Shown here piece after piece: positions 23,422-31,595 of a stretch of DNA of 64,000 nt (position 1 is the first letter of the stretch; each line of letters begins with the position of its first letter). Location: assembly GCF_021261325.1 (NCBI RefSeq), contig NZ_JAJSBI010000012.1, forward strand, positions 186,001 to 250,000, read 5' to 3'. Origin of the DNA: Streptomyces guryensis. Lineage in GTDB: Bacteria; Actinomycetota; Actinomycetes; Streptomycetales; Streptomycetaceae. The position numbers and the translations under genes were made by a program. The notes beneath the pieces are model-generated. The model saw only the letters and a list, made by a program, of their open reading frames with translations, was not told where the DNA came from and did not search any database.

Positions 23422-25091
23422 AGGCCGAAGGACGGAGGCTACGGGCGGTACGTCGATCGCCCATCACCCTTCTCGGAGTCCTCGTCGTCGGGGTCACTCT
23501 CCTGTTTTCCTGCTTCGCAGGCTACGGGGGCGCAAACCCAAACTCGGCGGCTGGTGGCAGAAAATCGAACTCGGCGGTTACTGGAAAGCCACTTCCGACT
23601 ACCCAGAAGCAGGCGGCCGGCATGGTTCCCGGCGCTGCGCTGGTGGAACCGCCGGAACTCAACAAGGCAACCCCTGAGGACCTGACGGTCGGGCTGACGA
23701 CGGTTGAGAAAGAGGTGATGATCTCGGGCAAGAAGGTGCTCGCGGAGACCTACAACGGAAGCCTCGTCGGGCCGACCCTTCACGTGGTTCCTGGCCAGCG
23801 GGTCACCTTGAAACTGACCAACAAACTTGGCACGGCGACCAACTTGCACTTCCACGGGATGCACCTGTCCCCGAGGGGAAGCGCGGACAACATCATGCTG
23901 TCCGCTCAGCCTGGCCAGACTCTGACCTACCATCTCGACATTCCCGCAAACCAGGCACCCGGGACGTACTGGTACCACGACCATGAAATGTGCACCAGGG
24001 ACGGCGAGTCGATGCCGGGGATGCAGATGTCCTCTGCTCCAGCGAACGCTCGCTGCGATGGCACTGAGAGCCAGATCGGGGCGGGGCTGTCGGGAACGAT
24101 CATTGTCGGGGACAGTCGCGCATCGTTGCCGCCGGCCTACCGCGGGATCACCGCTCATACCTTGGCACTCAAGGACGCCCAGATCAGCGGAACCAGCTCG
24201 ATCGTCTACCCGGACGGGGTACTCGAGCCCGCATCACCGACGGTGCGCCTGGTCAACGGGCAGTACCGACCCACGCTGAACGTGAAAGCCGGCGAAACCC
24301 AGTTGTGGCGAATAGCCAACGAAGGTTACGCCATCTTCTATGACCTCCAGCTCGACGGCGGCAGCTTCACGGTCGTCGGCCAGGACGGGAATCCCTCCGC
24401 AGCGCCGACTCGGGTGAAACACCTCCTGATTCCGCCCGGCGGACGCTTCGACGTCCTGGTGACTGCCGGAGCCCCCGGATCAACCTGGCTCAGAACCCTC
24501 GCCCACAAGACCGGGCCGGAGGGCGACGGAGACTCCTACCCCAACACCACCCTCATGAAGGTCAATGTCCAACACGGCAGCGGGAGCGCGGGGTCAGCTG
24601 CCACTGGGGGACCGTCGGGCATGGCCACCTCGCCCCAGATCGCCGGACCGCTTCCCGGATCCGAACCCGATCTGTCCGAAGAACCCATCGCCCAGTCCCG
24701 AAGCGTGGCCCTGAGTGACGACGGCGGCAACAACTTCTGGATCAACGGCAAGCTGTTCGACATGAAGCAGCCGACTTTCAAGAAACCGGCCACACTCGGA
24801 ACGGTCGAAGAATGGACGCTCACCAACACGAGTGGCCACGATCATCCGTTCCATCTCCATATCGCACCGTTCCAGGTCCTCAGTGTGAACGGCGTTGCCC
24901 AACCTCCCGCCGACTACATGGACACCGTGAGCGTTCCCCACGCAGTCAATGGAAAAGCCGGCAAAGTAGTGATCCGGATCCGCTTTACGGACTTCACCGG
25001 GATATGGATGTTTCACTGCCACATCACTGGACACGAGGACAACGGAATGATGGGCTACGTGAACGTCATTGCTGCCGGCAGCACGGGCTGA
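23418..25091 (+). CDS. Multicopper oxidase
   Basis: Laccase-like/CueO-like enzyme oxidising substrates (possibly Cu(I)) with O2 outside the membrane. All four copper-ligand blocks are present: HFHGMH (about residue 144), HDHEMC (186), HPFHLH (about 476) and HCHITGHEDNGMM (535-547, type 1 Cu). The N-terminus has one hydrophobic segment ending near FSCFAGYGG; a lipobox is not typical, so it may be membrane-anchored. Met-rich MPGMQM lies after the second block. GTG 23418 follows GGGGAG. Length is 557 aa. Codon use is visibly less GC-extreme than in flanking core genes, suggesting acquisition. Confidence 0.92.
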   Translation: MKAEGRRLRAVRRSPITLLGVLVVGVTLLFSCFAGYGGANPNSAAGGRKSNSAVTGKPLPTTQKQAAGMVPGAALVEPPELNKATPEDLTVGLTTVEKEVMISGKKVLAETYNGSLVGPTLHVVPGQRVTLKLTNKLGTATNLHFHGMHLSPRGSADNIMLSAQPGQTLTYHLDIPANQAPGTYWYHDHEMCTRDGESMPGMQMSSAPANARCDGTESQIGAGLSGTIIVGDSRASLPPAYRGITAHTLALKDAQISGTSSIVYPDGVLEPASPTVRLVNGQYRPTLNVKAGETQLWRIANEGYAIFYDLQLDGGSFTVVGQDGNPSAAPTRVKHLLIPPGGRFDVLVTAGAPGSTWLRTLAHKTGPEGDGDSYPNTTLMKVNVQHGSGSAGSAATGGPSGMATSPQIAGPLPGSEPDLSEEPIAQSRSVALSDDGGNNFWINGKLFDMKQPTFKKPATLGTVEEWTLTNTSGHDHPFHLHIAPFQVLSVNGVAQPPADYMDTVSVPHAVNGKAGKVVIRIRFTDFTGIWMFHCHITGHEDNGMMGYVNVIAAGSTG

Positions 25092-25152
25092 GCAGCACGT
25101 CAGCGCCGACCGGCGGCGGCCTCCGGTGATCATCGTCAGGCACATCACCTCG

Positions 25153-25429
25153 ATGCACGTGGTTCGGGCCGCGTCGGGCATGGTCCAGCGCCTCGACACC
25201 CTCGGCGCGGCGTACCGGATGCTGTCGGTGTCGGCGGTGTGTCTGCTCGTCGGGGTGGTGGTCGGGCCTTTGACGCGACGGGTCCCGGCGCGCCTCATGA
25301 TCACGGCCGGTCCGCTGGTCACCGCTGGAGCCCAGCGAAAAGATCGGTGCCTTCGACGGAGTCCGCTCCATCGAGACCGCCCTCACTGTGCGCCAGGTCA
25401 AAGAGCTCACCTACGAGCCTGGCCGCTGA
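25153..25429 (+). pseudogene. Fused fragments: transporter-like helix and an unrelated gene tail
   Basis: From 25153 to about 25330 one frame reads like the end of a membrane transporter (SVSAVCLLVGVVVGPLTRRV, then PARLMITAGPLVTAG, in the style of an MFS loop and helix). After that another frame encodes LEPSEKIGAFDGVRSIET, ALTVRQVKELTYEPGR and a stop at 25427-25429, which looks like the C-terminus of a different gene. Neither part has a start or full length, so this is a deletion scar. Families are not certain. Confidence 0.4.
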
Positions 25430-25441
25430 TGTGAGAGGCCG

Positions 25442-25792
25442 TCAGCTTGGTGTCGCGGTTCCGGTGGGCTCAGTGTCGTCCTCTGCGGCAACGGCATCGG
25501 CCGTGTCCTCCGGGACCTCGACCTGCTTGAGGCTCTGCATGGCTGCGTCGTAGTAGTCCGCCATACCGGTGAGCACGCGGTAAAGCTCTTCGCGCGGCGG
25601 CGTGGGAACACTGTTGTCGTCGGCCATCCAGCCGTGTGGTGCCACGTAGTACCCGGTTCGACGACCACTCTGATTGTCTTCCCCGCCGTCGCCGAACAGG
25701 CGACGGAACACACTTGCTTTGCGTGTCCTCTGGCCTTCGTCGCCAGTTTCTTCCTCTGTGGCGTCCTCCATGGCGACAGATCGTCCCTTCAT
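25442..25792 (-). CDS. Small acidic hypothetical protein
   Basis: A 116-aa acidic protein without signal or membrane segment: charged N-terminus, then VFRRLFGDGGEDNQSG, GYYVAPHGWMADDNSVP and a helix EELYRVLTGMADYYDAAMQS, ending in an acidic tail. I do not recognise it. ATG 25792 is preceded by GGGGGAAGAA, the same ribosome site as the larger gene upstream on this strand (25853-27604), 60 bases away, so the two are probably cotranscribed and functionally linked. Confidence 0.6.
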   Translation of the reverse strand: MKGRSVAMEDATEEETGDEGQRTRKASVFRRLFGDGGEDNQSGRRTGYYVAPHGWMADDNSVPTPPREELYRVLTGMADYYDAAMQSLKQVEVPEDTADAVAAEDDTEPTGTATPS

Positions 25793-25852
25793 TTCTTCCC
25801 CCCTCGTTTCTTGCGTATCTGCACTTACCGTGACAGGCCTCTGGAGCAGATT

Positions 25853-27604
25853 TTATTGTTCCCTTCCCGCCAGATATTTAAACGCGGCCGCCTGGATCAC
25901 CCATTTGTATGAAACCCACGCCGCATTGATCAGCGCCATCGCGACAAGAGTTATCCACGGGAGGCGAGTGACTCCCAGGAAGCCGAAGTTCCAGAAACTC
26001 GGATGCATGGGCATTCGAACGCCGGACACGTTGATCATGTAGAGCCCGCTGGAAGCCATGGACAGGACCGTCGTGGTGAATAGGGATACGCGCGACACGA
26101 GTGTGGACTCGAAAAGACCTCGCGGGGCAGCATCGAATCCCAGCCAGCTCGCAGCGACACCCGGGAAGACCAGGAGGAAGGCCGGTGCATCGGTATGCGG
26201 GTCTCCCTTTATGGAAATGGCCAGACCCACGACCCAGACAAGTAGGAAGCAGGTGCCGGCCGCGACGGCCGCCCGGAATGCAGATCCGGGTGGCGTCTCA
26301 TAGAACTGGAACTCCAGCGTGGGCGTACTCTCGGAATTCTTGGGACTGGGAAAGAATCTCCCGTAGAAGTGTGCATACGATTGCCCGAGTCGCCTGCGGA
26401 ACCTGTAGTGCGGAGGAGTCGGCGCATTGTACTGACGCCGTTCGAGGTAACCTTCGTCGTCCTTGGCGCGCCTCAGCTCCTGGCGAGCGAGATACAGGCC
26501 TTCCGGACTTTGCACACGCACGTGAAAACTCTGGCACGTGTGAGCATTGTCCAGGGAGACGGTAAGACTCGCGGGCCTGCTGCCGAGGAGGACCCTCAGT
26601 GCTCCCTTGAGCCAGCGCTTCAATTCGGCGGCCCTCGCACCCAGCCGGCTGGTGACCTTTTCGGGTACGAGATCGAGCTTCGGAATGATGGTCTGCTCGT
26701 AGCGAATGATCGCCCTGCCGTCGGCGGACAGAGGCATGGAGGCAACGAGCGGGTAGTTCGACGCCAGTTTCTCCACCAGCAGCACCAGCAGGTTGCGAGA
26801 GGACGCGTCAGCGATGTTCTGCATCTTCCAGAGTGCGATCCGTGCCTCTTCGGCGGTCACACTCTTGATGCCGCCCTCGGCTTTCTCCACATCTGGATTA
26901 TTGCGCTCAATGATCGCGGACAGCGCAAGCCGCTCGGCTTCCGCGACATCTTCCGGCAAGGCCTGGTCCGCATTGTCGATATTAAGCGCTTGGTGGATCA
27001 GCACACGTAGGGCGCTCGCCGACAGCAGCAGGGATTCACGATACGAGAGGACCGAGAGTGCCTGACCATCTCCGTTGCAGACCTTGAAGTTGTCAAGGTA
27101 CACCCCCTTCCGTGCCAACGTGAAAGGAACGAAGATCCACGGATCCGGCGGTTGGTCCTCGTCCAGTCCCCTGTGCTTCTTGCGTAAGTCCTCCTCTCGC
27201 TTCTCACGCAATTCGCTGGGAACGCGAAAATCGATGGTCACTGACTGTCTGAGCGTTCGTTGATCCGAAATATACGTCTCATCGATCCGCTGCCTGAGTT
27301 CGCTTGGCTGCACAATGGACAGGGCAAAAACCATGGCCTGGAAGGCGTCCAGCGGTTGAATTCTCCCCGCGACATTCTGCAACACTCGCGCCTGCCGGTC
27401 CGGAACGGCATGATACGAGTTGCGCGCGACGACGGTGCTCTTGACTTTCCTTAATTCGTATCTACGCCCAGCGATGCACACCAGCAGGAAAATAGCCATC
27501 GACGCGACCACCTTAAGGGTTACGGCATGCCAGCCGTATGTCGCGCCGAACGGAAATAACGCAACCACCAACAGCGCAATAAGGGCGGTACTCAACGTTT
27601 TCAA
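25853..27604 (-). CDS. Unknown multi-pass membrane protein with large soluble domain
   Basis: No family recognised. From TTG 27604 (after GGGGGAAGAA; upstream TTG 27643 also possible) it encodes 583 aa: two N-terminal helices (about residues 5-45), a 400-residue charged soluble domain (EREEDLRKKHRGLDED; WIFVPFTLARKGVYLDNF; ALRVLIHQALNID; FHVRVQSPEGLYLARQELRR), and about four C-terminal helices (FRAAVAAGTCFLLVWVVGLA onward). Two TTA leucine codons (27557-27559 and 27452-27454) would make it depend on the bldA tRNA. Base composition is clearly AT-richer than its surroundings, a sign of transfer. Confidence 0.75.
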   Translation of the reverse strand: MKTLSTALIALLVVALFPFGATYGWHAVTLKVVASMAIFLLVCIAGRRYELRKVKSTVVARNSYHAVPDRQARVLQNVAGRIQPLDAFQAMVFALSIVQPSELRQRIDETYISDQRTLRQSVTIDFRVPSELREKREEDLRKKHRGLDEDQPPDPWIFVPFTLARKGVYLDNFKVCNGDGQALSVLSYRESLLLSASALRVLIHQALNIDNADQALPEDVAEAERLALSAIIERNNPDVEKAEGGIKSVTAEEARIALWKMQNIADASSRNLLVLLVEKLASNYPLVASMPLSADGRAIIRYEQTIIPKLDLVPEKVTSRLGARAAELKRWLKGALRVLLGSRPASLTVSLDNAHTCQSFHVRVQSPEGLYLARQELRRAKDDEGYLERRQYNAPTPPHYRFRRRLGQSYAHFYGRFFPSPKNSESTPTLEFQFYETPPGSAFRAAVAAGTCFLLVWVVGLAISIKGDPHTDAPAFLLVFPGVAASWLGFDAAPRGLFESTLVSRVSLFTTTVLSMASSGLYMINVSGVRMPMHPSFWNFGFLGVTRLPWITLVAMALINAAWVSYKWVIQAAAFKYLAGREQ

Positions 27605-27847
27605 TTCTTCCCCCGATCGTGCGCCCCCTTGAAGCACGAACAACTATCAACTGCCCCTACCAGACGGAAGTGACTCTTTGCTCAATACTGGATGGATATT
27701 TTGCAAAAAATGACTTACCGATACATCGGGTATCCGGCGGGGCGTCGACATGATCGAGGTCAAGGCTGCCGACCTGGCCCAAGGGGCGCCGGTACGCGCT
27801 GCCCGGCGCCTCCTCTGCGACCAGCGGTGCCGAGGTGCCGCCCCCCG

Positions 27848-28507
27848 TCAGGCGGCCAGCGTGCGGATGGCGGCGATGTCGAACTGGAGGCGCACCTTCT
27901 CGCTCACCATGGCGCCGCCCTCGGCCAGTTTCTGGCTGTACGTCAGGCCCCATTCGGAACGGTTGATCGTGGTCGTGCCGTCGAAGCCCACCCGCTCGTC
28001 CCCGAACGCGTCGACGACGTGCCCGATGTAGGTCAGCTCCAGGTCGACGGGGCGGGTGGTGTTCTTGATGGTGAGCTCGCCGGCCATGCGGTAGACGTCG
28101 CTGCCCACGAGCCGCACCGTCGTACTGACGAAGCGCATCCGCGGATGGTTCGCCGCGTCCAGGAAGTCACGGCCGACCAGATGCGCGTCGCGCTGTTCCA
28201 CACCGGTGTCGACGGACGCGGTGGACAGGACGATCTCGGCCCGTGAGCGAGAGGGGTCGCGGCCGTCGAAGTAGAGCCGGCTCTGGTACTCGTTGAAGGC
28301 CCCGCGCACGGTCGTCACCAGGGCATGGCGGACGGAGAAGCCGATACGGCTGTGTGCCGGGTCGATCAGCCACTCTCCGGTCAGCGCCGCGAGAGCGGGA
28401 TCCTGAGGGCTCGCCGTGGGGGCGAACGCCGGTGCTTCGAGAGGGCGTTGCGGGGCGGTGGGGGGAGCCGGGCGGCGCAGAGACGCAGCACGGGTGAAGA
28501 GGTTCAT
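27848..28507 (-). CDS. YceI-family protein
   Basis: Lipocalin-like YceI proteins bind long isoprenoid chains and are often stress- or pH-linked. After a 40-residue Pro/Ala-rich N-terminus without a clear signal peptide, the family pattern is complete: GEWLIDPAHSRIGFSVRHAL, RGAFNEYQSRLYFDG, STASVDTGVEQRDAHLVGRD, FLDAANHPRMRFVSTTVRL, GELTIKNTTRPVDLELTYIG and the NRSEWGLTYS region. ATG 28507, 219 aa. It marks the return to ordinary high-GC sequence after the island. Confidence 0.9.
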   Translation of the reverse strand: MNLFTRAASLRRPAPPTAPQRPLEAPAFAPTASPQDPALAALTGEWLIDPAHSRIGFSVRHALVTTVRGAFNEYQSRLYFDGRDPSRSRAEIVLSTASVDTGVEQRDAHLVGRDFLDAANHPRMRFVSTTVRLVGSDVYRMAGELTIKNTTRPVDLELTYIGHVVDAFGDERVGFDGTTTINRSEWGLTYSQKLAEGGAMVSEKVRLQFDIAAIRTLAA

Positions 28508-28727
28508 GATTCACGTACTTACGTCATGACAAGAACAGCCGCAAGTCACCTTCAAGACCCGCGCACACGGTCGTCACCAATCTCCCCGATCGACGGGCCG
28601 GATCCCGCGGCCCGCGCGACTTTGCCGACTCTTTACAACCCGCCCCGCCGCTGCCTCGTCTCTCCGCTCGATCAGTGACACAGTCCGCCGGTCGACCACC
28701 GGGCGGACCGATGAAGGAGAGCGATTC

Positions 28728-29105
28728 ATGCGCCGAACCGGCCTCAGTGCCATGGCACTTGCGTGCACCGCCGTGCTGGCGGGCGCGCTGCCCGCGTTCG
28801 CCGACGGGGCGAAGACGGCCCCGAGCCCCGTCCCCACCGCCACCCAGGCGCCCAGCTCGGCCCCCAGCGCCACGCCCAGCGCCTCCACCGCCCCGAGTGC
28901 CGTGCCGAGCGCGGCCCCGACCCGGGCGCCGTCCTCGGGCCAGGTCTCGGTCGTGCCGAGTGGCGCGCCGAACACCGGTGTGGTGCCGCCCGCTTCGGAC
29001 TCCTCGAACACGGGTGCCCTTGTCGGCGGGGGCGCCGCCGCGGCCGTCGTCCTGGGTGGCGGCGCCGTCTTCCTCGTACGCCGCCGGCAGGCGAACGGGG
29101 CATGA
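28728..29105 (+). CDS. Small exported Ala/Pro/Ser-rich protein, likely sortase substrate
   Basis: A 125-aa protein with a clear signal peptide (AMALACTAVLAGALPAFADG), a 60-residue Ala/Pro/Ser/Thr linker, a short GAPNTG and SSNTG region, a hydrophobic helix (ALVGGGAAAAVVLGGGAVFL) and a basic tail RRRQANGA. This is the plan of a sortase-anchored wall protein though the motif is not canonical LPxTG. It overlaps the sortase gene by four bases (ATGA), so it is probably that enzyme's substrate. Confidence 0.82.
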   Translation: MRRTGLSAMALACTAVLAGALPAFADGAKTAPSPVPTATQAPSSAPSATPSASTAPSAVPSAAPTRAPSSGQVSVVPSGAPNTGVVPPASDSSNTGALVGGGAAAAVVLGGGAVFLVRRRQANGA

Positions 29106-29722
29106 GCCCGCTCTCCGGGCGTGCCCTCGCCGCCGCGGCGCTGGCCGCACTGCTCGTCGCCTGCGGCGGCCCCGGCGCAACGTCCGGCAGCTCCGCGGGC
29201 GGCACCCCCGCGCGCACGCCGTCGTCCTCCGTGCCGCCCGCTGCCAAGTCGGTGCCCGCGGTGGGGCGATCGACCCCGGTCAGGCTCCGGATACCGGCCA
29301 TCGGGGTCGACACCCCGGTGATGAAGCTGGGCCTGGCCGCGGACGGCAGCGTGCAGGTGCCGCCGATCGCGGCGCACGACCGGGCGGGCTGGTACGAGCA
29401 CTCCCCGACGCCGGGCCGGAGAGGACCGTCGGTGTTCCTCGGCCATGTCACGGTCGGCGCCTACGGGGACGGAGTCTTCCGGCACCTGGCGGAGCTGCAC
29501 CGGGGCGAGAAGATCGTCACACGCCTGGAGAACGGCACGGCTGCGGTGTTCGCCGTGACCGACGTACGCACGGTGGCCAAGGCCGACTTCCCGTCGGACG
29601 AGGTGTACGGGAACGTGAACCGGCCGGAGCTGCGGCTCATCACCTGCGGCGGCAAGCGGACCGGTGCCGGATACCTCGACAACGTGATCGTGTTCGCGGC
29701 GCTGAGCTCCGCGAGCCCCTGA
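29102..29722 (+). CDS. Class F sortase
   Basis: Transpeptidase that joins surface proteins to the cell wall. The 206-aa protein has a lipoprotein-like or signal-anchor N-terminus (AALLVACGG), a short linker and a sortase domain: TPVRLRIPAIGVDTPVMKLG, the catalytic His in SVFLGHVT, and the catalytic Cys in LRLITCGGKR followed by Arg. The preceding gene encodes a likely substrate and the next an ECF sigma factor, a set often seen together in actinobacteria. Confidence 0.9.
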   Translation: MSPLSGRALAAAALAALLVACGGPGATSGSSAGGTPARTPSSSVPPAAKSVPAVGRSTPVRLRIPAIGVDTPVMKLGLAADGSVQVPPIAAHDRAGWYEHSPTPGRRGPSVFLGHVTVGAYGDGVFRHLAELHRGEKIVTRLENGTAAVFAVTDVRTVAKADFPSDEVYGNVNRPELRLITCGGKRTGAGYLDNVIVFAALSSASP

Positions 29723-29822
29723 CCCGGCCACTCGGAGTCCGGGCCGGCGGAACGTACGCCGTCGGCCCTGGCTCTTCCTCCACGAGCGCCCCCTGCGAGT
29801 GCCCCCACGACCCTGGAGAACG

Positions 29823-30314
29823 TTGAAACGGTCCCGTGAGAAGGCCGCGTCCGAGCTGTTCGCCGCCCTCTATCCGCGTCTCGCCGGCTGGTGCCGCCGG
29901 CTGGTCGACGACGACGAGACGGCCCACGAGATCGCCTCGGAGGCGTTCACCCGGCTCTGGGCCCGCTGGACCTCCGTCGCGGAACCGCGCGGCTTCCTCT
30001 ACGTCACCGCGGCCAACCTCGTCCGGGACCACTGGCGCAAGCTGGAGCGCGAACGCAGGGCCGTGCGCCGGGCGACCACGGAGGCCGCGGTGGCCCCGCA
30101 TCCCGAACAGGCCGACCCCTCGGTACGGCTGCTCGTGCAGTCCCTCCCGGAACGACTGCGCGTCCCGATCCTGCTGCACTACTACGCTGACATGCCGATC
30201 CGGGAGGTGTCCGTGCTGACCGGACGCAAGGAAGGAACCGTCAAGGCCGACCTCCACACGGCCCGCGAACTGCTCCGCGCCCACCTGAGGAGAAGCCTTG
30301 ATCACACACTCTGA
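29823..30314 (+). CDS. ECF-type RNA polymerase sigma factor
   Basis: Redirects RNA polymerase to a small regulon. The 163-aa protein has region 2 (FAALYPRLAGWCRRLVDDDE, EIASEAFTRLWARW, GFLYVTAANLVRDHWRK) and region 4 (LPERLRVPILLHYYADMPIR, GRKEGTVKADLHTARELLR). TTG 29823 is preferred because GGAG lies six bases upstream; the frame opens at 29799. It overlaps the next gene, a membrane protein that may hold it inactive. Likely targets include the sortase pair just upstream. Confidence 0.88.
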   Translation: MKRSREKAASELFAALYPRLAGWCRRLVDDDETAHEIASEAFTRLWARWTSVAEPRGFLYVTAANLVRDHWRKLERERRAVRRATTEAAVAPHPEQADPSVRLLVQSLPERLRVPILLHYYADMPIREVSVLTGRKEGTVKADLHTARELLRAHLRRSLDHTL

Positions 30315-30756
30315 CGAGGGCCCGGACTTCGACCCCGACGACCCCCTCACCGTCCTCCTTCGGCCCCCTGCCGAGTACCTCGGCGCACCCGTCGGCCGGT
30401 ACCAGGAGATCCGCCGCGGCGCGTCCCGCCGCCGTCTCCTGCGCGCGGCCGCCGGAGCGGCCCTGACCTGCGGTGTTGCCGCACTCGTAGTGCTGCCCCT
30501 GCACCTGACCGCCTCCGGCGGACCCGCCTCCCCGGCGGTCCCCCTCGCCCCGCCGCCCGCGAGCAGCCCCGCGACGCTGCCGCCGCCGACGACGGCACCG
30601 GCGCCCGTCACTCCCGCCCCCAGCGCCAGTCCCACCCCCAGCACAACCCCCACCCGGGCACCGGGCTCCCGGCCGGCCAGGCCGTCGGCCGGCTCCGTCC
30701 CCACGGTCGCCCAGTCGGCGGTCCCTGCCGGAGGCGGCACCCCCTCACGCAGGTGA
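30298..30756 (+). CDS. Single-pass membrane protein, possible anti-sigma factor
   Basis: A 152-aa protein with a 45-residue cytoplasmic N-terminus (PLTVLLRPPAEYLG, VGRYQEIRRGASRRR), one transmembrane helix (AAAGAALTCGVAALVVLPL) and an extracellular Pro/Ala/Ser/Thr tail. TTG 30298 lies inside the sigma factor 3' end with GGAGAAG upstream, so translation is coupled. Position and topology suggest an anti-sigma factor or co-sensor, but no zinc-binding HxxxCxxC motif is visible; the function is inferred only. Confidence 0.7.
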   Translation: MITHSDEGPDFDPDDPLTVLLRPPAEYLGAPVGRYQEIRRGASRRRLLRAAAGAALTCGVAALVVLPLHLTASGGPASPAVPLAPPPASSPATLPPPTTAPAPVTPAPSASPTPSTTPTRAPGSRPARPSAGSVPTVAQSAVPAGGGTPSRR

Positions 30757-30768
30757 ACGAAACCAGTT

Positions 30769-30797
30769 TTGAACACGTTCAACAGCGGGCGTACGCT
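30769..30797 (+). promoter_or_regulatory. Leaderless promoter overlapped by a 14-bp operator palindrome
   Basis: TTGAAC (30769-30774) and TACGCT (30792-30797) are 17 bases apart, with the ATG of the next gene seven bases downstream, so transcription should start at or beside the ATG. The minus-35 box is half of the palindrome TTGAACACGTTCAA (30769-30782), the kind of site bound by TetR-family repressors. Confidence 0.7.
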
Positions 30798-30803
30798 GCT
30801 GCC

Positions 30804-31328
30804 ATGAGCGACAGAGCCGCCCTGCTCAAGGGCATCCGCGCCTGGCTGGTCTTCTTCGTCGTCTGCCTGGTGCTCAGCGGCGCCACGGCGTTCCCCCTGG
30901 TCCACGAACTGCGCTGGACCGAGGACCTGCTGAGGTCCCTGCCCGTGCCGGACCATGTCCCCGCCCTCATGGACTGGATCGAGCGCGTCCGGCACGGACT
31001 CGACACCGCCGACGCCGACCACCCCTTCCTGCTCTACGGCACGGACTGGCTCGCCTTCGCCCACCTCGTCATCGCCGTCGCCTTCTACGGGCCCTACCGC
31101 GATCCCGTACGCAACATCTGGGTCGTCGAGTTCGCGATGATCGCCTGCGCCGGGATCATCCCGCTCGCCCTGATCTGCGGGCCGATCCGGGGGATCCCCT
31201 TCTGGTGGTCGGTGATCGACATGTCGTTCGGGGTCTTCGGGGTGATCCCGCTGTACGCCGTACGGAAGAGGATCAAGCAGCTGGAGTCGCTCACCGTCCC
31301 GGACAACGCCCCGGCGCTCGCTACTTGA
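30804..31328 (+). CDS. Four-helix integral membrane protein
   Basis: A 174-aa protein with four hydrophobic helices (GIRAWLVFFVVCLVLSGATA; LAFAHLVIAVAFYGPYRDPV; VEFAMIACAGIIPLALICGP; SVIDMSFGVFGVIPLYAVR) and a basic C-terminal tail. The function is unknown. I start at ATG 30804, directly behind the promoter and operator at 30769-30797; the frame upstream to 30753 covers that promoter. No TetR gene is adjacent, so the repressor, if any, lies elsewhere. Confidence 0.75.
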   Translation: MSDRAALLKGIRAWLVFFVVCLVLSGATAFPLVHELRWTEDLLRSLPVPDHVPALMDWIERVRHGLDTADADHPFLLYGTDWLAFAHLVIAVAFYGPYRDPVRNIWVVEFAMIACAGIIPLALICGPIRGIPFWWSVIDMSFGVFGVIPLYAVRKRIKQLESLTVPDNAPALAT

Positions 31329-31595
31329 GCGAGGTGCCCGCCCGCGCTGCCGCACCACCTGCTCCCGGTGCCGCCGACGGAGGCGGGCGCCGACCGTCGG
31401 CCCGGGCTCGCCGAAAAAGTGTTATCCCGCTCGTCTCCACCGCGTCTCCTCTCGCGTCCCCCATTCCCCCCACACCCGGGAGCCCTCCATGCCCCGCCCG
31501 CACCCGGCGCCCACTGTGATCTCCGACATAGCCACCACCCCCGGTGGGGCTGAGAAGGTGCGGTCGGACGGCGTATGACCTGGGAGAGGACGCAC

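Noticed and set aside
26000..26045. TTCGAA-containing stretch resembling the T-arm of a tRNA, considered as an island attachment site
   Set aside because: No acceptor stem or anticodon arm can be folded, and the sequence is in frame in the 583-aa membrane protein gene.
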